The notes: generated from the sequence alone by a model not told the origin. DNA of 64,000 nucleotides from Pseudomonas kermanshahensis (GCF_014269205.2 NZ_JABWRY020000002.1:344545-408544); one strand, 5' to 3'; positions 1 to 10,271 are shown, counted from the stretch's first letter. Numbers and translations: made by a program.

Positions 1-1
1 T

Positions 2-1153
2 GGCCTGTTGACCAAAGGGGTCGGGCTGCTGACCTATGCCTTGGCCTGGGAGCATCTGGCGCTGCTGCGCTTGCCCCAGCAAGCGTGGTGGGTGTGGGTG
101 CTGGCGTTCGTCCTGTACGACCTCTGCTACTACTGGCTGCACCGCCTGGGGCACGAACGTAACGTGCTGTGGGCGGCTCATTCGGTGCACCACCAAAGCG
201 AGGAGTACAACCTCACCACGGCGCTGCGCCAGACCAGCAGCGGCTTCATCTTTTCGTGGATCTTCTACCTGCCATTGGCGCTGATCGGCGTGCCGCCCCT
301 GGTGTTCATCACCGTGGCGTCGCTGAACCTGCTGTACCAGTTCTGGGTGCATACCCGGCACATTGCCAAACTCGGTTGGCTTGAGTGGATCTTCATCACG
401 CCATCCAACCATCGCGTCCACCATGCGCAAAATCCTGTTTACTTGGATCGCAATTACGGCGGCGTGTTCATTCTCTGGGACCGCCTGTTCGGAACGTTCA
501 AGGAAGAGGACCCGGCCGAGCCCGTGGTATTCGGCGTGACCACCCCACTGGCCAGCTGGAACCCGCTGTGGGCCAACCTGCAGTTCTACGCCCAGCTGTG
601 GCGTGATGCCCGGCGCACGCGCAGCGTGTGGGACAAATGGCGGATCTGGTTCATGCCCACGGGCTGGCGCCCGGCCGATGTCGCGGCGCGTTACCCACTG
701 GCCAAGCCGGACCTGGCGCTGTTTCGCAAGTTCGAGGTTGCCCTGGGGCGAGCGCAGCAGGCCTATGTAGCGGCGCAGTTCGTCGTCTATGTGGCCTTGG
801 GCAGCTATTTGATGGAGGCCGCGGAGCGCGTGCCTGCCGCCGCCTTGATACTGGGCTGGTCGGTCATGGCCTTGGGCTTGTTCGTGCTCGGCGCGCTGCT
901 GGAGAACCGGCCCTGGGCCGTGCGCCTGGAGCGGGCGCGGTTGCTGTCGAATGCGCCAGCGCTGTACCTGGCTGGCGCAATGGGCTTAGCGGTGATCACG
1001 CCGCTTGGGTGGGTCCTGCTCCTGGCTTACAGCCTGCTCAGCCTCTGGGGCCTGAGCCAGTGCCGCCGCCTTGCGCTCCGCGCGCAGGGTGCGGAAGCGC
1101 CGGCGCAGCCAGAGCAGGACACCGAGCAACAACAGGCCGCCGAGCACCCATAG
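2..1153 (+). CDS. Sterol desaturase / fatty acid hydroxylase family protein, 5'-truncated by the window edge
   Basis: This integral-membrane di-iron oxygenase is open from the first bases, so its N-terminus lies outside the window. The nearest in-frame start-like codon, TTG at 8, is probably internal. The visible 380 or so residues contain the histidine clusters of the superfamily in order: HRLGH near residue 45, HSVHH near 58, HTRH near 115 and HRVHH near 135. These would bind the two irons. Hydrophobic segments flank them, and a C-terminal portion with three or four further predicted membrane helices follows. The family hydroxylates or desaturates sterols, fatty acids or alkylglycerols; bacteria such as this rarely make sterols, so a lipid substrate is more likely. 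The exact substrate cannot be read from the sequence. The 3' end overlaps the convergent DedA gene by 168 bases. Confidence 0.85.
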   Translation, partial: GLLTKGVGLLTYALAWEHLALLRLPQQAWWVWVLAFVLYDLCYYWLHRLGHERNVLWAAHSVHHQSEEYNLTTALRQTSSGFIFSWIFYLPLALIGVPPLVFITVASLNLLYQFWVHTRHIAKLGWLEWIFITPSNHRVHHAQNPVYLDRNYGGVFILWDRLFGTFKEEDPAEPVVFGVTTPLASWNPLWANLQFYAQLWRDARRTRSVWDKWRIWFMPTGWRPADVAARYPLAKPDLALFRKFEVALGRAQQAYVAAQFVVYVALGSYLMEAAERVPAAALILGWSVMALGLFVLGALLENRPWAVRLERARLLSNAPALYLAGAMGLAVITPLGWVLLLAYSLLSLWGLSQCRRLALRAQGAEAPAQPEQDTEQQQAAEHP

Positions 1154-1630
1154 CTCGTACTTCTTCACATTGCCCAGCAAGCCTTCGAGGATGGCGCCGA
1201 AGTGGTAGGCCGCTGCGCCCAGGGCCAGCGCCCAGATGGCGGCACCGAGGCCGTTGAGCAGCAGGTAGCGGCGCGGCGGATAGCCCGACAGGCCAATGGC
1301 CACCGGCATGACCGTGCGCAGCCCATAGACGAAGCGGAAGCTCAGCACCCAGATGTCGGGGTGGCGGCGGATGTGGTCCAGCGCCCGATCACCCATGGCC
1401 TGCCAGCGCGGTTTGCGTGCCAGGATCTTGCGCCCATGGCGACGGCCCATGAAGTACCACAGCTGATCGCCGGCATAGCTGCCGAAGAAGGCCACCAGGC
1501 ACACCAGCTTGATGTCCATGTAACCGCGGAACGCGAGGAAACCCGCAAGCACCAGGATGGTCTCGCCTTCAAAGAAGGTGCCTAGAAAAAGGGCGAAGTA
1601 GCCGAAATCCTGCAGGAATTGTTGAAGCAT
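986..1630 (-). CDS. DedA family membrane protein (SNARE-associated/VTT domain)
   Basis: The 214-residue protein begins MLQQFLQDFGYFALF and carries the DedA signature in a slightly divergent form (FFEGETILVLAG near residues 19-30, and FGSYAGDQLWYFMGRRHG near 48-66), followed by RFVYGLRTVMPVAIG near 98-112. Several hydrophobic helices are evident. DedA proteins sit in the inner membrane and are linked to undecaprenyl-phosphate or phospholipid flipping, proton-motive-force homeostasis and drug tolerance; which lipid this one handles is not visible. A longer reading from 1783 exists, but the extra 51 residues do not resemble the family, and the ATG at 1630 gives a normal length. The charged C-terminal tail (about the last 50 residues) is encoded opposite the end of the fatty acid hydroxylase gene. 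Confidence 0.88.
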   Translation of the reverse strand: MLQQFLQDFGYFALFLGTFFEGETILVLAGFLAFRGYMDIKLVCLVAFFGSYAGDQLWYFMGRRHGRKILARKPRWQAMGDRALDHIRRHPDIWVLSFRFVYGLRTVMPVAIGLSGYPPRRYLLLNGLGAAIWALALGAAAYHFGAILEGLLGNVKKYELWVLGGLLLLGVLLWLRRRFRTLRAERKAAALAQAPEAEQAVSQEQDPPKRRDHR

Positions 1631-1846
1631 TTTCTGAGGTGCTGGCGAAATGAACGCGCAGCCTACCCCTTCGCGCGCGTGGATGAAAGTGTCCAAATGT
1701 GTCTCGACGTGAACAATTCCTACAAGGACAATGCCTTCGGCCACAAGTCGCAGGCTTGCCAGTGGGTGTAACACAGGCGTCATAATGGCCGCTTATCGTC
1801 CCGCTCAATTGATGATAGGGCGTTAACGTCCTCCAGGAACGTCCAG

Positions 1847-4084
1847 ATGAATAATGAAGTGCTCACCCCTGTCGCGATCAAGGACGCCCAGGCAGTCCCC
1901 GAAGAGATGGTGCAAACCACGCCAGACCTGCCGCTGGCGCCAGAGCCCGAGCCTGTGGTCGAGGCCGCGGCACCGGCCCCCGCGCCGGCACCGGCGATCA
2001 CCGTCCCGGGCCTTGACGACAGCAGCCTGTACATTCATCGCGAGCTGTCGCAGCTGCAGTTCAACATTCGGGTGCTGGAGCAGGCACTGGACGAGAGCTA
2101 CCCGCTGCTCGAGCGTCTGAAATTCCTGCTGATCTTCTCCAGCAACCTCGACGAATTCTTCGAGATCCGCGTCGCCGGCCTGAAGAAGCAGATCAATTTC
2201 GCCCGCGAACAGGCCGGGGCCGACGGCTTGCAGCCGCACCAGGCGCTGGCGCGCATCAGCGAGCTGGTGCACACCGAGGTGGATCGCCAGTACGCGATCC
2301 TCAACGACGTGCTGCTGCCAGAGCTTGAAAAACACCACATCCGCTTCATCCGTCGCCGTCACTGGACGCCCAAGCTCAAGACCTGGGTGCGGCGCTTCTT
2401 CCGTGACGAGATCGCGCCGATCATCACCCCGATCGGCCTCGACCCGACGCACCCGTTCCCCTTGCTGGTGAACAAGAGCCTCAACTTCATCGTTGAACTC
2501 GAAGGCGTCGATGCTTTCGGCCGCGACTCGGGCCTGGCGATCATCCCGGCGCCGCGGCTGTTGCCGCGGGTCATCCGCGTGCCTGAAGAAGTCGGTGGCC
2601 CGGGCGCCAACTACGTGTTCCTGTCGTCGATGATCCACGCGCACGCCGACGACCTGTTCCAGGGCATGAAGGTCAAGGGCTGCTACCAGTTCCGCCTGAC
2701 CCGAAACGCCGACCTGGCGCTGGACTCCGAAGAAGTCGACGACTTGGCCCGCGCCCTGCGCGGCGAGCTGTTCTCGCGCCGTTACGGAGATGCCGTGCGG
2801 CTTGAGGTGGCTGATACCTGCCCGAAACACCTGTCGGACTACCTGCTCAAGCAGTTCAGCCTGAGCGAGAGCGAGCTGTACCAGGTCAATGGCCCGGTCA
2901 ACTTGACCCGCCTGTTCAGCATCACCGGCCTCGACAGCCACCCGCAGCTGCAATACATGCCGTTCACCCCGGCGATCCCCAAGCTGCTGCAGAACGCTGA
3001 CAACATCTTCAGCGTGATCAGTAAGCAGGACGTGCTGCTGATGCACCCGTTCGAATCGTTCACGCCGGTGGTCGACCTGCTGCGCCAGGCCGCCAAGGAC
3101 CCGCATGTGCTGGCCGTGCGCCAGACCCTGTATCGCTCCGGTGCCAACTCGGAGATCGTCGACGCGTTGGTGGACGCTGCCCGTAACGGCAAGGAAGTCA
3201 CTGCGGTGATCGAATTGCGCGCGCGTTTCGACGAAGAGTCCAACCTGCAGATGGCCAGCCGCCTGCAAGCGGCGGGTGCGGTGGTGATTTACGGGGTGGT
3301 CGGGTTCAAGACCCACGCCAAGATGATGCTGATCCTGCGGCGTGAGCAGGGCGAAATCGTCCGCTATGCGCACTTGGGTACCGGCAACTACCACGCCGGC
3401 AACGCCCGCCTGTACACCGACTACAGCCTGCTGACCTCTGACGACGCCCTCACCGAAGACGTCGGCAAGCTGTTCAGCCAGCTGATCGGCATGGGCAAGA
3501 CCCTGCGCATGAAAAAGCTGCTGCACGCACCCTTCACGCTGAAGAAGGGCATGCTCGACATGATTGCCCGCGAGACCCAGTTCGCACTGGACGGCAAGCC
3601 TGCGCACATCATCGCCAAGTTCAACTCGCTGACCGATGCCAAGGTCATCAAGGCGCTGTACAAGGCTAGCCAGTCCGGGGTGCGCATCGACCTGGTGGTG
3701 CGCGGTATGTGCTGCCTGCGGCCAGGTATTCCGGGGGTTTCGCACAACATTCACGTGCGCTCGATCATCGGCCGCTTCCTCGAGCACACCCGGGTGTTCT
3801 ACTTCCTCAATGGCGGCGAGGAGCAGATCTACCTGTCCAGTGCCGACTGGATGGAGCGCAACCTCGACAAGCGCGTCGAGACCTGCTTCCCGGTCGAAGG
3901 CAAGAAGCTGTTGCTGCGGGTGAAGAAAGAGCTGGAAAGCTACCTGACCGACAACACCCATGCCTGGACGCTGCAGTCGGATGGGCGCTACGTGCGCAGC
4001 ACCCCAACCGGCAACCAGAACCCGCGCAGTGCCCAGGCGACCCTGCTGGAGCGCCTGAGCAACCCGGTCCTCAACGTACGCTGA
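1847..4084 (+). CDS. ppk: Polyphosphate kinase 1
   Basis: Ppk reversibly polymerises the gamma-phosphate of ATP into inorganic polyphosphate at the inner membrane. The 745-residue product has an unusual Ala/Pro-rich N-terminal extension of about 55 residues (residues 15-55), then the canonical N, head, C1 and C2 domains. The C1 domain contains [12 protein letters not shown], whose histidine near residue 490 matches the autophosphorylated histidine of the family, followed by HLGTGNYH and [11 protein letters not shown]. The ATG at 1847 follows a modest CCAGGAA ribosome site. The gene ends 14 bases inside the convergent ppx, so polyphosphate synthesis and breakdown are encoded tail to tail. A weak Pho-box-like pair (1766-1783) lies upstream, next to a CATAAT that could be the -10. 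Confidence 0.98.
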   Translation: MNNEVLTPVAIKDAQAVPEEMVQTTPDLPLAPEPEPVVEAAAPAPAPAPAITVPGLDDSSLYIHRELSQLQFNIRVLEQALDESYPLLERLKFLLIFSSNLDEFFEIRVAGLKKQINFAREQAGADGLQPHQALARISELVHTEVDRQYAILNDVLLPELEKHHIRFIRRRHWTPKLKTWVRRFFRDEIAPIITPIGLDPTHPFPLLVNKSLNFIVELEGVDAFGRDSGLAIIPAPRLLPRVIRVPEEVGGPGANYVFLSSMIHAHADDLFQGMKVKGCYQFRLTRNADLALDSEEVDDLARALRGELFSRRYGDAVRLEVADTCPKHLSDYLLKQFSLSESELYQVNGPVNLTRLFSITGLDSHPQLQYMPFTPAIPKLLQNADNIFSVISKQDVLLMHPFESFTPVVDLLRQAAKDPHVLAVRQTLYRSGANSEIVDALVDAARNGKEVTAVIELRARFDEESNLQMASRLQAAGAVVIYGVVGFKTHAKMMLILRREQGEIVRYAHLGTGNYHAGNARLYTDYSLLTSDDALTEDVGKLFSQLIGMGKTLRMKKLLHAPFTLKKGMLDMIARETQFALDGKPAHIIAKFNSLTDAKVIKALYKASQSGVRIDLVVRGMCCLRPGIPGVSHNIHVRSIIGRFLEHTRVFYFLNGGEEQIYLSSADWMERNLDKRVETCFPVEGKKLLLRVKKELESYLTDNTHAWTLQSDGRYVRSTPTGNQNPRSAQATLLERLSNPVLNVR

Positions 4085-5573
4085 GGACGAAGCCGACCCG
4101 GGCCAGCCACTCCGCCTCGTTGGCGAAGTCGGCCTGGGTCAGCTGGTTCTGCTCCAGCCAGCCTTCTGGGAAGACCACATCGAGGCTGTTGTCGCCTGCT
4201 TGCAGCTGTACCTTCGGCATTTGCTGCGTGCCACGAATGTGGTGGAACAGGATGGCGAAGCGCAGCAGCACGCACAGGCGAATCAGCTGCACGCCTTCAT
4301 CGCCGAACTCGGCGAACTTGTCCTTGGGGATGTTGCGGCGATGGCCGCGTACCAGCAGGGCCATCATCTGCTGATCCTCACGGGAAAAGCCCGACAGGTC
4401 GGAGTGCTCGATCAGGTAGGCGCCGTGCTTGTGGTAGTGATAGTGGGCGATGTCCAGCCCAACTTCGTGCACTTTCGCGGCCCATCCCAGAAGATCGCGC
4501 CAATTGCCCTCTTCCAGATTCCAAGCTTTTGCTACCTGGTCGAAGGCGTGCAGTGCCTTGCGCTCGACGCGCGCGGCCTGGCCTTGGTCGACGTGGTAAC
4601 GCTCCATCAAGGAGTTGAGGGTGCGCTCGCGCACGTCTTCGTGGTGATGGCGGCCGAGCAGGTCGAACAGCACGCCTTCGCGCAGGGCGCCGTCGCAGTG
4701 GTCCATGCGTTGCAGTTCGAGGGCGTCGAAGATGGCCTCGAGAATCGCAAGGCCTGCCGGGAAGATGGTGCGGCGGTCTGGCTTGACCCCTTCGAAGTCG
4801 ATCTTGTCCACCTCGCCCAGCTTGAACAGTTTGCGTTTGACCCACGCCAGCCCTTCGGCGTTGACCTCGCCATTGCCCAGGCCGCTGGCCTTGATGGCTG
4901 CGCCGATGGCGCGGATGGTGCCGGACGACCCGATGGCTTCGTCCCAGGTCAGGCGGTGCAGGGCGTTTTCGATGCTCATCAGCTCCAGCCGCGCGGCGGT
5001 GTAGGCCTGGGCATAACGCGCCGGGGTGATCTTGCCGTCGCGGAAGTAGCGCTGGGTGAAGCTGACGCAGCCCATTTGCAGGCTCTCGCGCAGCAGTGGC
5101 TCGAACCGCTGGCCGATGATGAACTCGGTACTGCCGCCGCCGATGTCGGCGACCAGGCGCTTACCGGGGTTGTCGGCCAGGGTGTGGGAGACGCCGAGGT
5201 AGATCAGGCGGGCTTCCTCACGGCCGGAAATCACTTCCACCGGGTGCCCGAGAATGGCCTCGGCGCGCTGGATGAATTCGTTGCGGTTGCGCGCCTCGCG
5301 CAGGGCGTTGGTGCCAACGATGCGCACCGCACCCGCGGGCAGCCCGTTGATCAGTTGGGCGAAGCGCTTGAGGCATTCGAGGCCCCGTTCCATGGCTTCT
5401 TCGCTGAGCTTGCGCTCTTCGTCGATGCCGGCGGCCAGCTGAACCTTTTCCCCCAGCCGTTCGAGAATGCGGATCTCGGTGTGGTGGGCCTTGGCCACGA
5501 CCATGTGAAAACTGTTGGAGCCAAGGTCGATGGCGGCGATCAGAGACAGGTTCTTCGCGTTGGTATGCGGCAT
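4071..5573 (-). CDS. ppx: Exopolyphosphatase (Ppx/GppA phosphatase family)
   Basis: Ppx releases orthophosphate from the ends of polyphosphate chains and may also act on pppGpp. The 500-residue protein has the actin-like ATPase-fold motifs of the family: [17 protein letters not shown] near residues 10-27 and [15 protein letters not shown] near 140-155, then the C-terminal helical HD-like domain with [15 protein letters not shown]. The ATG at 5573 gives the family length of about 500; the open frame runs on to 5855, but the upstream residues look non-coding and cover the intergenic promoter region. A Pho box lies about 110 bases upstream. The 3' end overlaps ppk by 14 bases, in a convergent arrangement. 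Confidence 0.97.
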   Translation of the reverse strand: MPHTNAKNLSLIAAIDLGSNSFHMVVAKAHHTEIRILERLGEKVQLAAGIDEERKLSEEAMERGLECLKRFAQLINGLPAGAVRIVGTNALREARNRNEFIQRAEAILGHPVEVISGREEARLIYLGVSHTLADNPGKRLVADIGGGSTEFIIGQRFEPLLRESLQMGCVSFTQRYFRDGKITPARYAQAYTAARLELMSIENALHRLTWDEAIGSSGTIRAIGAAIKASGLGNGEVNAEGLAWVKRKLFKLGEVDKIDFEGVKPDRRTIFPAGLAILEAIFDALELQRMDHCDGALREGVLFDLLGRHHHEDVRERTLNSLMERYHVDQGQAARVERKALHAFDQVAKAWNLEEGNWRDLLGWAAKVHEVGLDIAHYHYHKHGAYLIEHSDLSGFSREDQQMMALLVRGHRRNIPKDKFAEFGDEGVQLIRLCVLLRFAILFHHIRGTQQMPKVQLQAGDNSLDVVFPEGWLEQNQLTQADFANEAEWLARVGFVLSVR

Positions 5574-5681
5574 GATCTGGATGTTCTCGGTCGTTAACCT
5601 GGCAATCGTGACACGATACGGGGCTGTCGCCAACGCGTGGCACGCCAAGGCTTGATGCAGGGCAATGTGCCATTCGATGTT

Positions 5682-5699
5682 ATGACACGCATATGACAG
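5682..5699 (-). promoter_or_regulatory. Pho box upstream of ppx
   Basis: Read on the minus strand, the site is CTGTCAT, ATGC, GTGTCAT: two 7-base PhoB half-sites in direct repeat, 11 bases start to start. The first half matches the consensus perfectly and the second at six of seven positions. It lies about 110 bases upstream of the ppx start, in the correct orientation. PhoB binding here would link exopolyphosphatase to phosphate starvation. The site is read directly; regulation is inferred. Confidence 0.7.
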
Positions 5700-5817
5700 T
5701 TTCGATTCGCGGCGTCTTGCACAACTATAGTTACACTCAATCGTCTGTGACTTCCTGTAGTCAGCCTCTGCGGCTATGATGGGCCACGTTTTTATGCTTA
5801 CGACCCCGGAGATATCC

Positions 5818-6147
5818 ATGAGCAGCGATCTGATCAAACACGTCACCGACGCCACCTTCGAGGCCGAAGTCCTGCAAGCCCAAGGCCCGGTGCTGGTCGA
5901 CTACTGGGCTGAATGGTGCGGTCCATGCAAGATGATCGCTCCGGTTCTGGACGACATCGCTTCCACCTACGAAGGCAAACTGACTGTCGCCAAGCTGAAC
6001 ATCGACGACAACCAGGAAACCCCGGCCAAGCATGGCGTGCGTGGCATCCCGACGCTGATGCTGTTCAAGAACGGCAACGTCGAGGCCACCAAGGTCGGCG
6101 CACTGTCCAAATCGCAGCTGGCCGCGTTCCTCGACGCCCACCTGTGA
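5818..6147 (+). CDS. trxA: Thioredoxin 1
   Basis: This 109-residue cytosolic thioredoxin reduces protein disulfides with electrons from thioredoxin reductase. The active site WCGPC occupies residues 33-37, and the cis-proline loop is visible as RGIPTLMLF near residues 75-83. The start at 5818 ([11 protein letters not shown]) follows a CGGAGATATCC ribosome site; an upstream in-frame ATG at 5776 would add 14 residues that do not fit the family. The gene is monocistronic: a divergent promoter region separates it from ppx and a strong terminator follows. Confidence 0.98.
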   Translation: MSSDLIKHVTDATFEAEVLQAQGPVLVDYWAEWCGPCKMIAPVLDDIASTYEGKLTVAKLNIDDNQETPAKHGVRGIPTLMLFKNGNVEATKVGALSKSQLAAFLDAHL

Positions 6148-6151
6148 TGTG

Positions 6152-6184
6152 AAAAAGCCCCGGAAATACCGGGGCTTTTCTTTT
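6152..6184 (+). terminator. Rho-independent terminator of trxA
   Basis: An AAAAAGCCCCGG stem with a short AAATA-type loop pairs with CCGGGGCTTTT and runs into CTTTT. It begins four bases after the trxA stop codon and separates trxA from the rho leader. Confidence 0.92.
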
Positions 6185-6375
6185 CCAACCCACTAGACGT
6201 CGAAAAAAGCAAGTGTTACATTCGGCCTCGCACTGCTTCTCCAGTGCCCCCTGCACGCCGTCGCCGACGCACTCCTAATTAGAATCTGTGCGCGATCCTA
6301 TCGCCTTCTAGCGGCGCGGCTTCATTAAGCCAGAAGCTTAATCCTCCCTTCATACATGATTACGTCACTCCCCTT

Positions 6376-7635
6376 ATGAACCTGACTGAACTCAAGCAAA
6401 AGCCGATTACCGATCTGCTGGAAATGGCCGAACAGATGGGCATCGAAAACATGGCCCGTTCGCGCAAACAGGACGTGATTTTCGCCCTGCTGAAGAAGCA
6501 CGCGAAAAGCGGCGAAGAGATCTCGGGTGACGGCGTGCTGGAGATTCTCCAGGATGGTTTCGGTTTCCTGCGTTCGGCTGATGCGTCCTACCTGGCCGGC
6601 CCCGACGACATCTACGTCTCGCCTAGCCAGATCCGCCGTTTCAACCTGCGTACCGGCGATACCATCGTCGGCAAGATCCGCCCGCCGAAGGAAGGGGAGC
6701 GTTACTTCGCCCTGCTGAAGGTCGACACGATCAACTTCGATCGCCCTGAAAACGCGAAGAACAAGATCCTGTTCGAAAACCTGACGCCGCTGTTCCCCAA
6801 CAAGCGCCTGAAGATGGAAGCCGGTAACGGTTCCACCGAAGACTTGACCGGCCGCGTCATCGACCTGTGCGCCCCGATCGGCAAAGGCCAGCGTGGCCTG
6901 ATCGTCGCCCCGCCGAAAGCGGGTAAAACGATCATGCTGCAGAACATCGCGGCGAACATCACCCGTAACAACCCCGAGTGCCACCTGATCGTCCTGCTGA
7001 TCGACGAGCGCCCGGAAGAAGTGACCGAAATGCAGCGCACCGTGCGCGGCGAAGTGGTCGCTTCGACCTTCGACGAGCCGCCAACCCGCCACGTGCAGGT
7101 TGCCGAGATGGTCATCGAGAAGGCCAAGCGCCTGGTCGAGCACAAGAAAGACGTGGTCATCCTGCTCGACTCCATCACCCGTCTGGCACGTGCCTACAAC
7201 ACCGTGATCCCGAGCTCCGGCAAGGTCCTCACCGGTGGTGTCGACGCCCACGCCCTGGAGAAGCCGAAGCGTTTCTTCGGTGCCGCGCGTAACATCGAAG
7301 AAGGCGGTTCGCTGACCATCATCGCCACCGCGCTGGTCGAAACCGGCTCGAAGATGGACGAAGTGATCTACGAAGAGTTCAAGGGTACCGGCAACATGGA
7401 GCTGCCCCTGGACCGTCGTATCGCCGAGAAGCGTGTGTTCCCGGCCATCAACATCAACCGCTCCGGCACCCGCCGCGAAGAGCTGCTGACCGCCGACGAC
7501 GAACTGCAGCGCATGTGGATCCTGCGCAAGCTGCTGCACCCGATGGACGAAATCGCCGCCATCGAGTTCCTGGTCGACAAGCTCAAGCAGACCAAGACCA
7601 ACGACGAGTTCTTCTTGTCGATGAAGCGTAAGTAA
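6376..7635 (+). CDS. rho: Transcription termination factor Rho
   Basis: Rho is a hexameric RNA-dependent ATPase that terminates untranslated transcripts. The 419-residue protein has the N-terminal helical Rho-N domain (residues 1-45), the cold-shock-like RNA-binding domain (about 50-120, with GFGFLR at 61-66), and a RecA-type motor with Walker A APPKAGKT at 178-185, [13 protein letters not shown] as Walker B, and the Q and R loops including [18 protein letters not shown]. No good Shine-Dalgarno sequence precedes the ATG at 6376 (CACTCCCCTT). The roughly 190-base leader after the trxA terminator is long, as expected for a gene that is often autoregulated by attenuation. A REPIN follows the gene. 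Confidence 0.99.
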   Translation: MNLTELKQKPITDLLEMAEQMGIENMARSRKQDVIFALLKKHAKSGEEISGDGVLEILQDGFGFLRSADASYLAGPDDIYVSPSQIRRFNLRTGDTIVGKIRPPKEGERYFALLKVDTINFDRPENAKNKILFENLTPLFPNKRLKMEAGNGSTEDLTGRVIDLCAPIGKGQRGLIVAPPKAGKTIMLQNIAANITRNNPECHLIVLLIDERPEEVTEMQRTVRGEVVASTFDEPPTRHVQVAEMVIEKAKRLVEHKKDVVILLDSITRLARAYNTVIPSSGKVLTGGVDAHALEKPKRFFGAARNIEEGGSLTIIATALVETGSKMDEVIYEEFKGTGNMELPLDRRIAEKRVFPAININRSGTRREELLTADDELQRMWILRKLLHPMDEIAAIEFLVDKLKQTKTNDEFFLSMKRK

Positions 7636-7657
7636 GCGTTTCAGGCTGGAATCGATT

Positions 7658-7758
7658 GGGGCCGCTTCGCGCCCCATCGCGACACAAGGCCGCTCCTACA
7701 GGATTATGCATTACCTGTAGGAGCGGCCTTGTGTCGCGATGGGGCGCGAAGCGGCCCC
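7658..7758. repeat. REPIN (inverted pair of REP sequences) between rho and ubiD
   Basis: Two nearly perfect inverted arms of about 45 bases each (GGGGCCGCTTCGCGCCCC... and its complement) flank a short ATTATGCATTA loop. The arms contain the CTGTAGGAGCGGCCTTG REP core. It can fold as a long hairpin and may act as the rho terminator. Confidence 0.93.
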
Positions 7759-7836
7759 AAGTCATTTTTGGCCATTAGGCGCCGAACGGCGCTACACTCT
7801 GCACCCCGACCGATACGGCCAACACGAGGCTCCTGC

Positions 7837-9303
7837 ATGCAGTATCGCGACTTGCGCGACTTCATCCGTGGCCTGGAACAGCGCGGTGAACTCAAGCGCA
7901 TCCAGGTTCCGATTTCTCCCGTCCTGGAAATGACCGAGGTCTGCGACCGCACCCTGCGTGCCAAAGGCCCGGCGTTGCTGTTCGAGAAGCCCACGGGGTA
8001 CGACATCCCGGTACTGGGCAACCTGTTCGGCACGCCCGAGCGGGTGGCCATGGGCATGGGCGCCGAGTCGGTCGAAGAATTGCGCGAAATCGGCAAGCTG
8101 CTGGCCTTCCTCAAAGAACCAGAGCCGCCGAAAGGCCTGAAAGATGCCTGGTCGAAGCTGCCGATCTTCAAGAAAGTCGTGTCGATGGCGCCGAAGGTGG
8201 TCAAGGATGCGGTGTGCCAGGAAGTCGTGGTCGAAGGTGACGACGTCGACCTTGGCCAGTTGCCGATCCAGCACTGCTGGCCAGGCGATGTGGCCCCGCT
8301 GATCACCTGGGGCCTGACCGTTACCCGCGGCCCGAACAAGGACCGCCAGAACCTGGGCATCTACCGCCAGCAGGTCATCGGCCGCAACAAGGTCATCATG
8401 CGCTGGCTGAGCCACCGTGGCGGCGCGCTGGATTACCGCGAATGGTGCGAGAAGCACCCCGGCCAGCCGTTCCCAGTGGCCGTGGCGCTGGGCGCAGACC
8501 CTGCAACCATCCTGGGCGCCGTGACGCCGGTGCCGGATACCCTGTCCGAATACGCCTTCGCGGGCCTGCTGCGTGGCAACCGCACCGAGCTGGTCAAGTG
8601 CCGTGGCAGCAACCTGCAGGTACCGGCCACCGCCGAGATCATTCTCGAAGGCGCGATTCACCCAGGCGAAATGGCGCCGGAAGGCCCCTACGGCGACCAC
8701 ACCGGCTATTACAACGAAGTGGACAGCTTCCCGGTGTTCACGGTCGAGCGCATCACTCACCGGCAAAAACCGATCTACCACAGCACCTACACGGGCCGTC
8801 CGCCGGATGAGCCGGCGATTCTCGGCGTGGCGCTGAACGAAGTGTTCGTGCCGATCCTGCAAAAGCAGTTCCCGGAGATCGTCGACTTCTACCTGCCACC
8901 GGAAGGTTGCTCGTACCGCATGGCGGTGGTGACCATGAAAAAACAATACCCAGGCCACGCCAAGCGCGTGATGCTGGGTGTGTGGTCGTTCCTGCGACAG
9001 TTCATGTACACCAAGTTTGTTATCGTCACCGACGATGACATCAACGCCCGCGACTGGAACGATGTGATCTGGGCCATCACCACGCGCATGGACCCCAAGC
9101 GTGATACGGTGATGATCGACAACACCCCGATCGACTACCTGGACTTCGCGTCGCCGGTGTCCGGGTTGGGGTCGAAGATGGGCCTGGACGCCACCCACAA
9201 GTGGCCGGGCGAGACTACACGCGAATGGGGACGGGTCATCGTCAAGGACGAGGCCGTCACCCGCCGTATCGATGAGCTGTGGGATCAGTTGGGAATAGAT
9301 TGA
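7837..9303 (+). CDS. ubiD: 4-hydroxy-3-polyprenylbenzoate decarboxylase
   Basis: UbiD removes the carboxylate of 4-hydroxy-3-polyprenylbenzoate in ubiquinone synthesis, using the prenylated flavin made by UbiX. The 488-residue protein begins [22 protein letters not shown], the classical UbiD start, and contains family blocks such as [30 protein letters not shown] and the C-terminal TTREWGR. Upstream in-frame codons reach back into the REPIN and are not part of the gene. The last base of its stop codon is the first base of the next gene's ATG (TGATG), so translation of the two is probably coupled. Confidence 0.97.
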   Translation: MQYRDLRDFIRGLEQRGELKRIQVPISPVLEMTEVCDRTLRAKGPALLFEKPTGYDIPVLGNLFGTPERVAMGMGAESVEELREIGKLLAFLKEPEPPKGLKDAWSKLPIFKKVVSMAPKVVKDAVCQEVVVEGDDVDLGQLPIQHCWPGDVAPLITWGLTVTRGPNKDRQNLGIYRQQVIGRNKVIMRWLSHRGGALDYREWCEKHPGQPFPVAVALGADPATILGAVTPVPDTLSEYAFAGLLRGNRTELVKCRGSNLQVPATAEIILEGAIHPGEMAPEGPYGDHTGYYNEVDSFPVFTVERITHRQKPIYHSTYTGRPPDEPAILGVALNEVFVPILQKQFPEIVDFYLPPEGCSYRMAVVTMKKQYPGHAKRVMLGVWSFLRQFMYTKFVIVTDDDINARDWNDVIWAITTRMDPKRDTVMIDNTPIDYLDFASPVSGLGSKMGLDATHKWPGETTREWGRVIVKDEAVTRRIDELWDQLGID

Positions 9304-10271
9304 TGCAGGTAACGTTGCAGCCGTCCGGGGCAGTGCTGGCGCTTGAACCCGGGGAACGGATCCTGGATGGAGCGCGGCGGCTCGGCTATGACTGCCCGAA
9401 CAGCTGCCGCAATGGCAATTGCCATGTTTGCGCCGCCTTGCTGGTGGAAGGGAGCGTCCGCCAGAACGGCGAAGTACGCGACCATGGCGAGCTGTTCACC
9501 TGTATTGCCGAACCGCTGGAGGATTGCGTGTTGCTCTGGGACGGTGTGCTCGCCCTGGGCGAGCTGCCAGTGCGCAAGCTGGCGTGTAGCGTGAGCGAAT
9601 GCGTCGAGGTCGGTGGCGACGTTTGGCGCGTGCGCCTGCGTGCGCCTGCCGGTAAGCCGCCGCGTTATCACGCCGGTCAGTACCTGATGATCGAACGCGA
9701 GGGCGGCAAGCAGGCGGCGTTCTCCCTGGCCTCTGCGCCCCATGGTGGGCGTGAGCTGGAACTGCACGTGCTGGCGCGTGAGCCCAGCGCGCTGCAGCTG
9801 ATCGAGCAACTGCAGCGTGATCGCCTGGCGCGCATCGAAATGCCTTTCGGTGATGCGCACCTGGCCGAGTTGCCAGACGGGCCGCTGGTGCTGATCGCCG
9901 CCGGTACGGGAATGGGCCAGATGCACAGCCTGGTCGAGCATTGCCGTGCCCAGGGCTTCAAGCATCCGGTACACCTTTACTGGGGTGTGCGTCGGCCTGA
10001 GGACTTCTACCAGATTGAGCATTGGGACGAATGGTTGCGCCTGCCCAACCTGTTCCTGCACAAGGTCGTCAGTGACCTGTGTGGGTGGGAAGGCCGCTGC
10101 GGCATGCTGCACGAGGCCGTTTGCGAAGACATCCACGACCTCAACGGCGTGCACGTCTACGCCAGCGGCTCGCCAAACATGGTCTATGCCACCCTCGATG
10201 CCCTGGTCGAGGCCGGTATGGATGCACACCGCATGCGCGCCGATGTATTTGCCTACGCGCCGCGCGGCTAA
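9303..10271 (+). CDS. 2Fe-2S ferredoxin / FAD / NAD(P)H oxidoreductase
   Basis: The 322-residue protein has an N-terminal plant-type 2Fe-2S domain with cysteines at 35, 40, 43 and 67 (C-x4-C-x2-C-x23-C). An FAD-binding ferredoxin-reductase domain follows (YHAGQYLMIE and AFSLASAPH, roughly residues 117-150), then an NAD(P)H domain (LVLIAAGTGMGQMHSLVEH near 195-213). It resembles CDP-6-deoxy-glucoseen reductase and flavin reductase (Fre)-type enzymes. The single-base overlap with ubiD is notable because UbiD needs prenylated reduced flavin: supply of reduced flavin or electrons is a reasonable inference but is not shown. No product-specific motif fixes its partner. Confidence 0.85.
   Translation: MQVTLQPSGAVLALEPGERILDGARRLGYDCPNSCRNGNCHVCAALLVEGSVRQNGEVRDHGELFTCIAEPLEDCVLLWDGVLALGELPVRKLACSVSECVEVGGDVWRVRLRAPAGKPPRYHAGQYLMIEREGGKQAAFSLASAPHGGRELELHVLAREPSALQLIEQLQRDRLARIEMPFGDAHLAELPDGPLVLIAAGTGMGQMHSLVEHCRAQGFKHPVHLYWGVRRPEDFYQIEHWDEWLRLPNLFLHKVVSDLCGWEGRCGMLHEAVCEDIHDLNGVHVYASGSPNMVYATLDALVEAGMDAHRMRADVFAYAPRG

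Noticed and set aside
1823..3961. A 712-codon open frame antisense to ppk
   Set aside because: Its composition (His/Gln/Val/Asp-rich) is typical of the antisense shadow of GC-rich Pseudomonas genes; ppk covers the same region with clear family motifs. Similar long antisense frames opposite rho, ubiD, ppx, gcvP, argA, cysTWA and others were rejected for the same reason.
6185..6375. Small protein or riboswitch in the rho leader
   Set aside because: No convincing reading frame or known motif; consistent with an ordinary long rho leader, whose attenuation is known from other bacteria.
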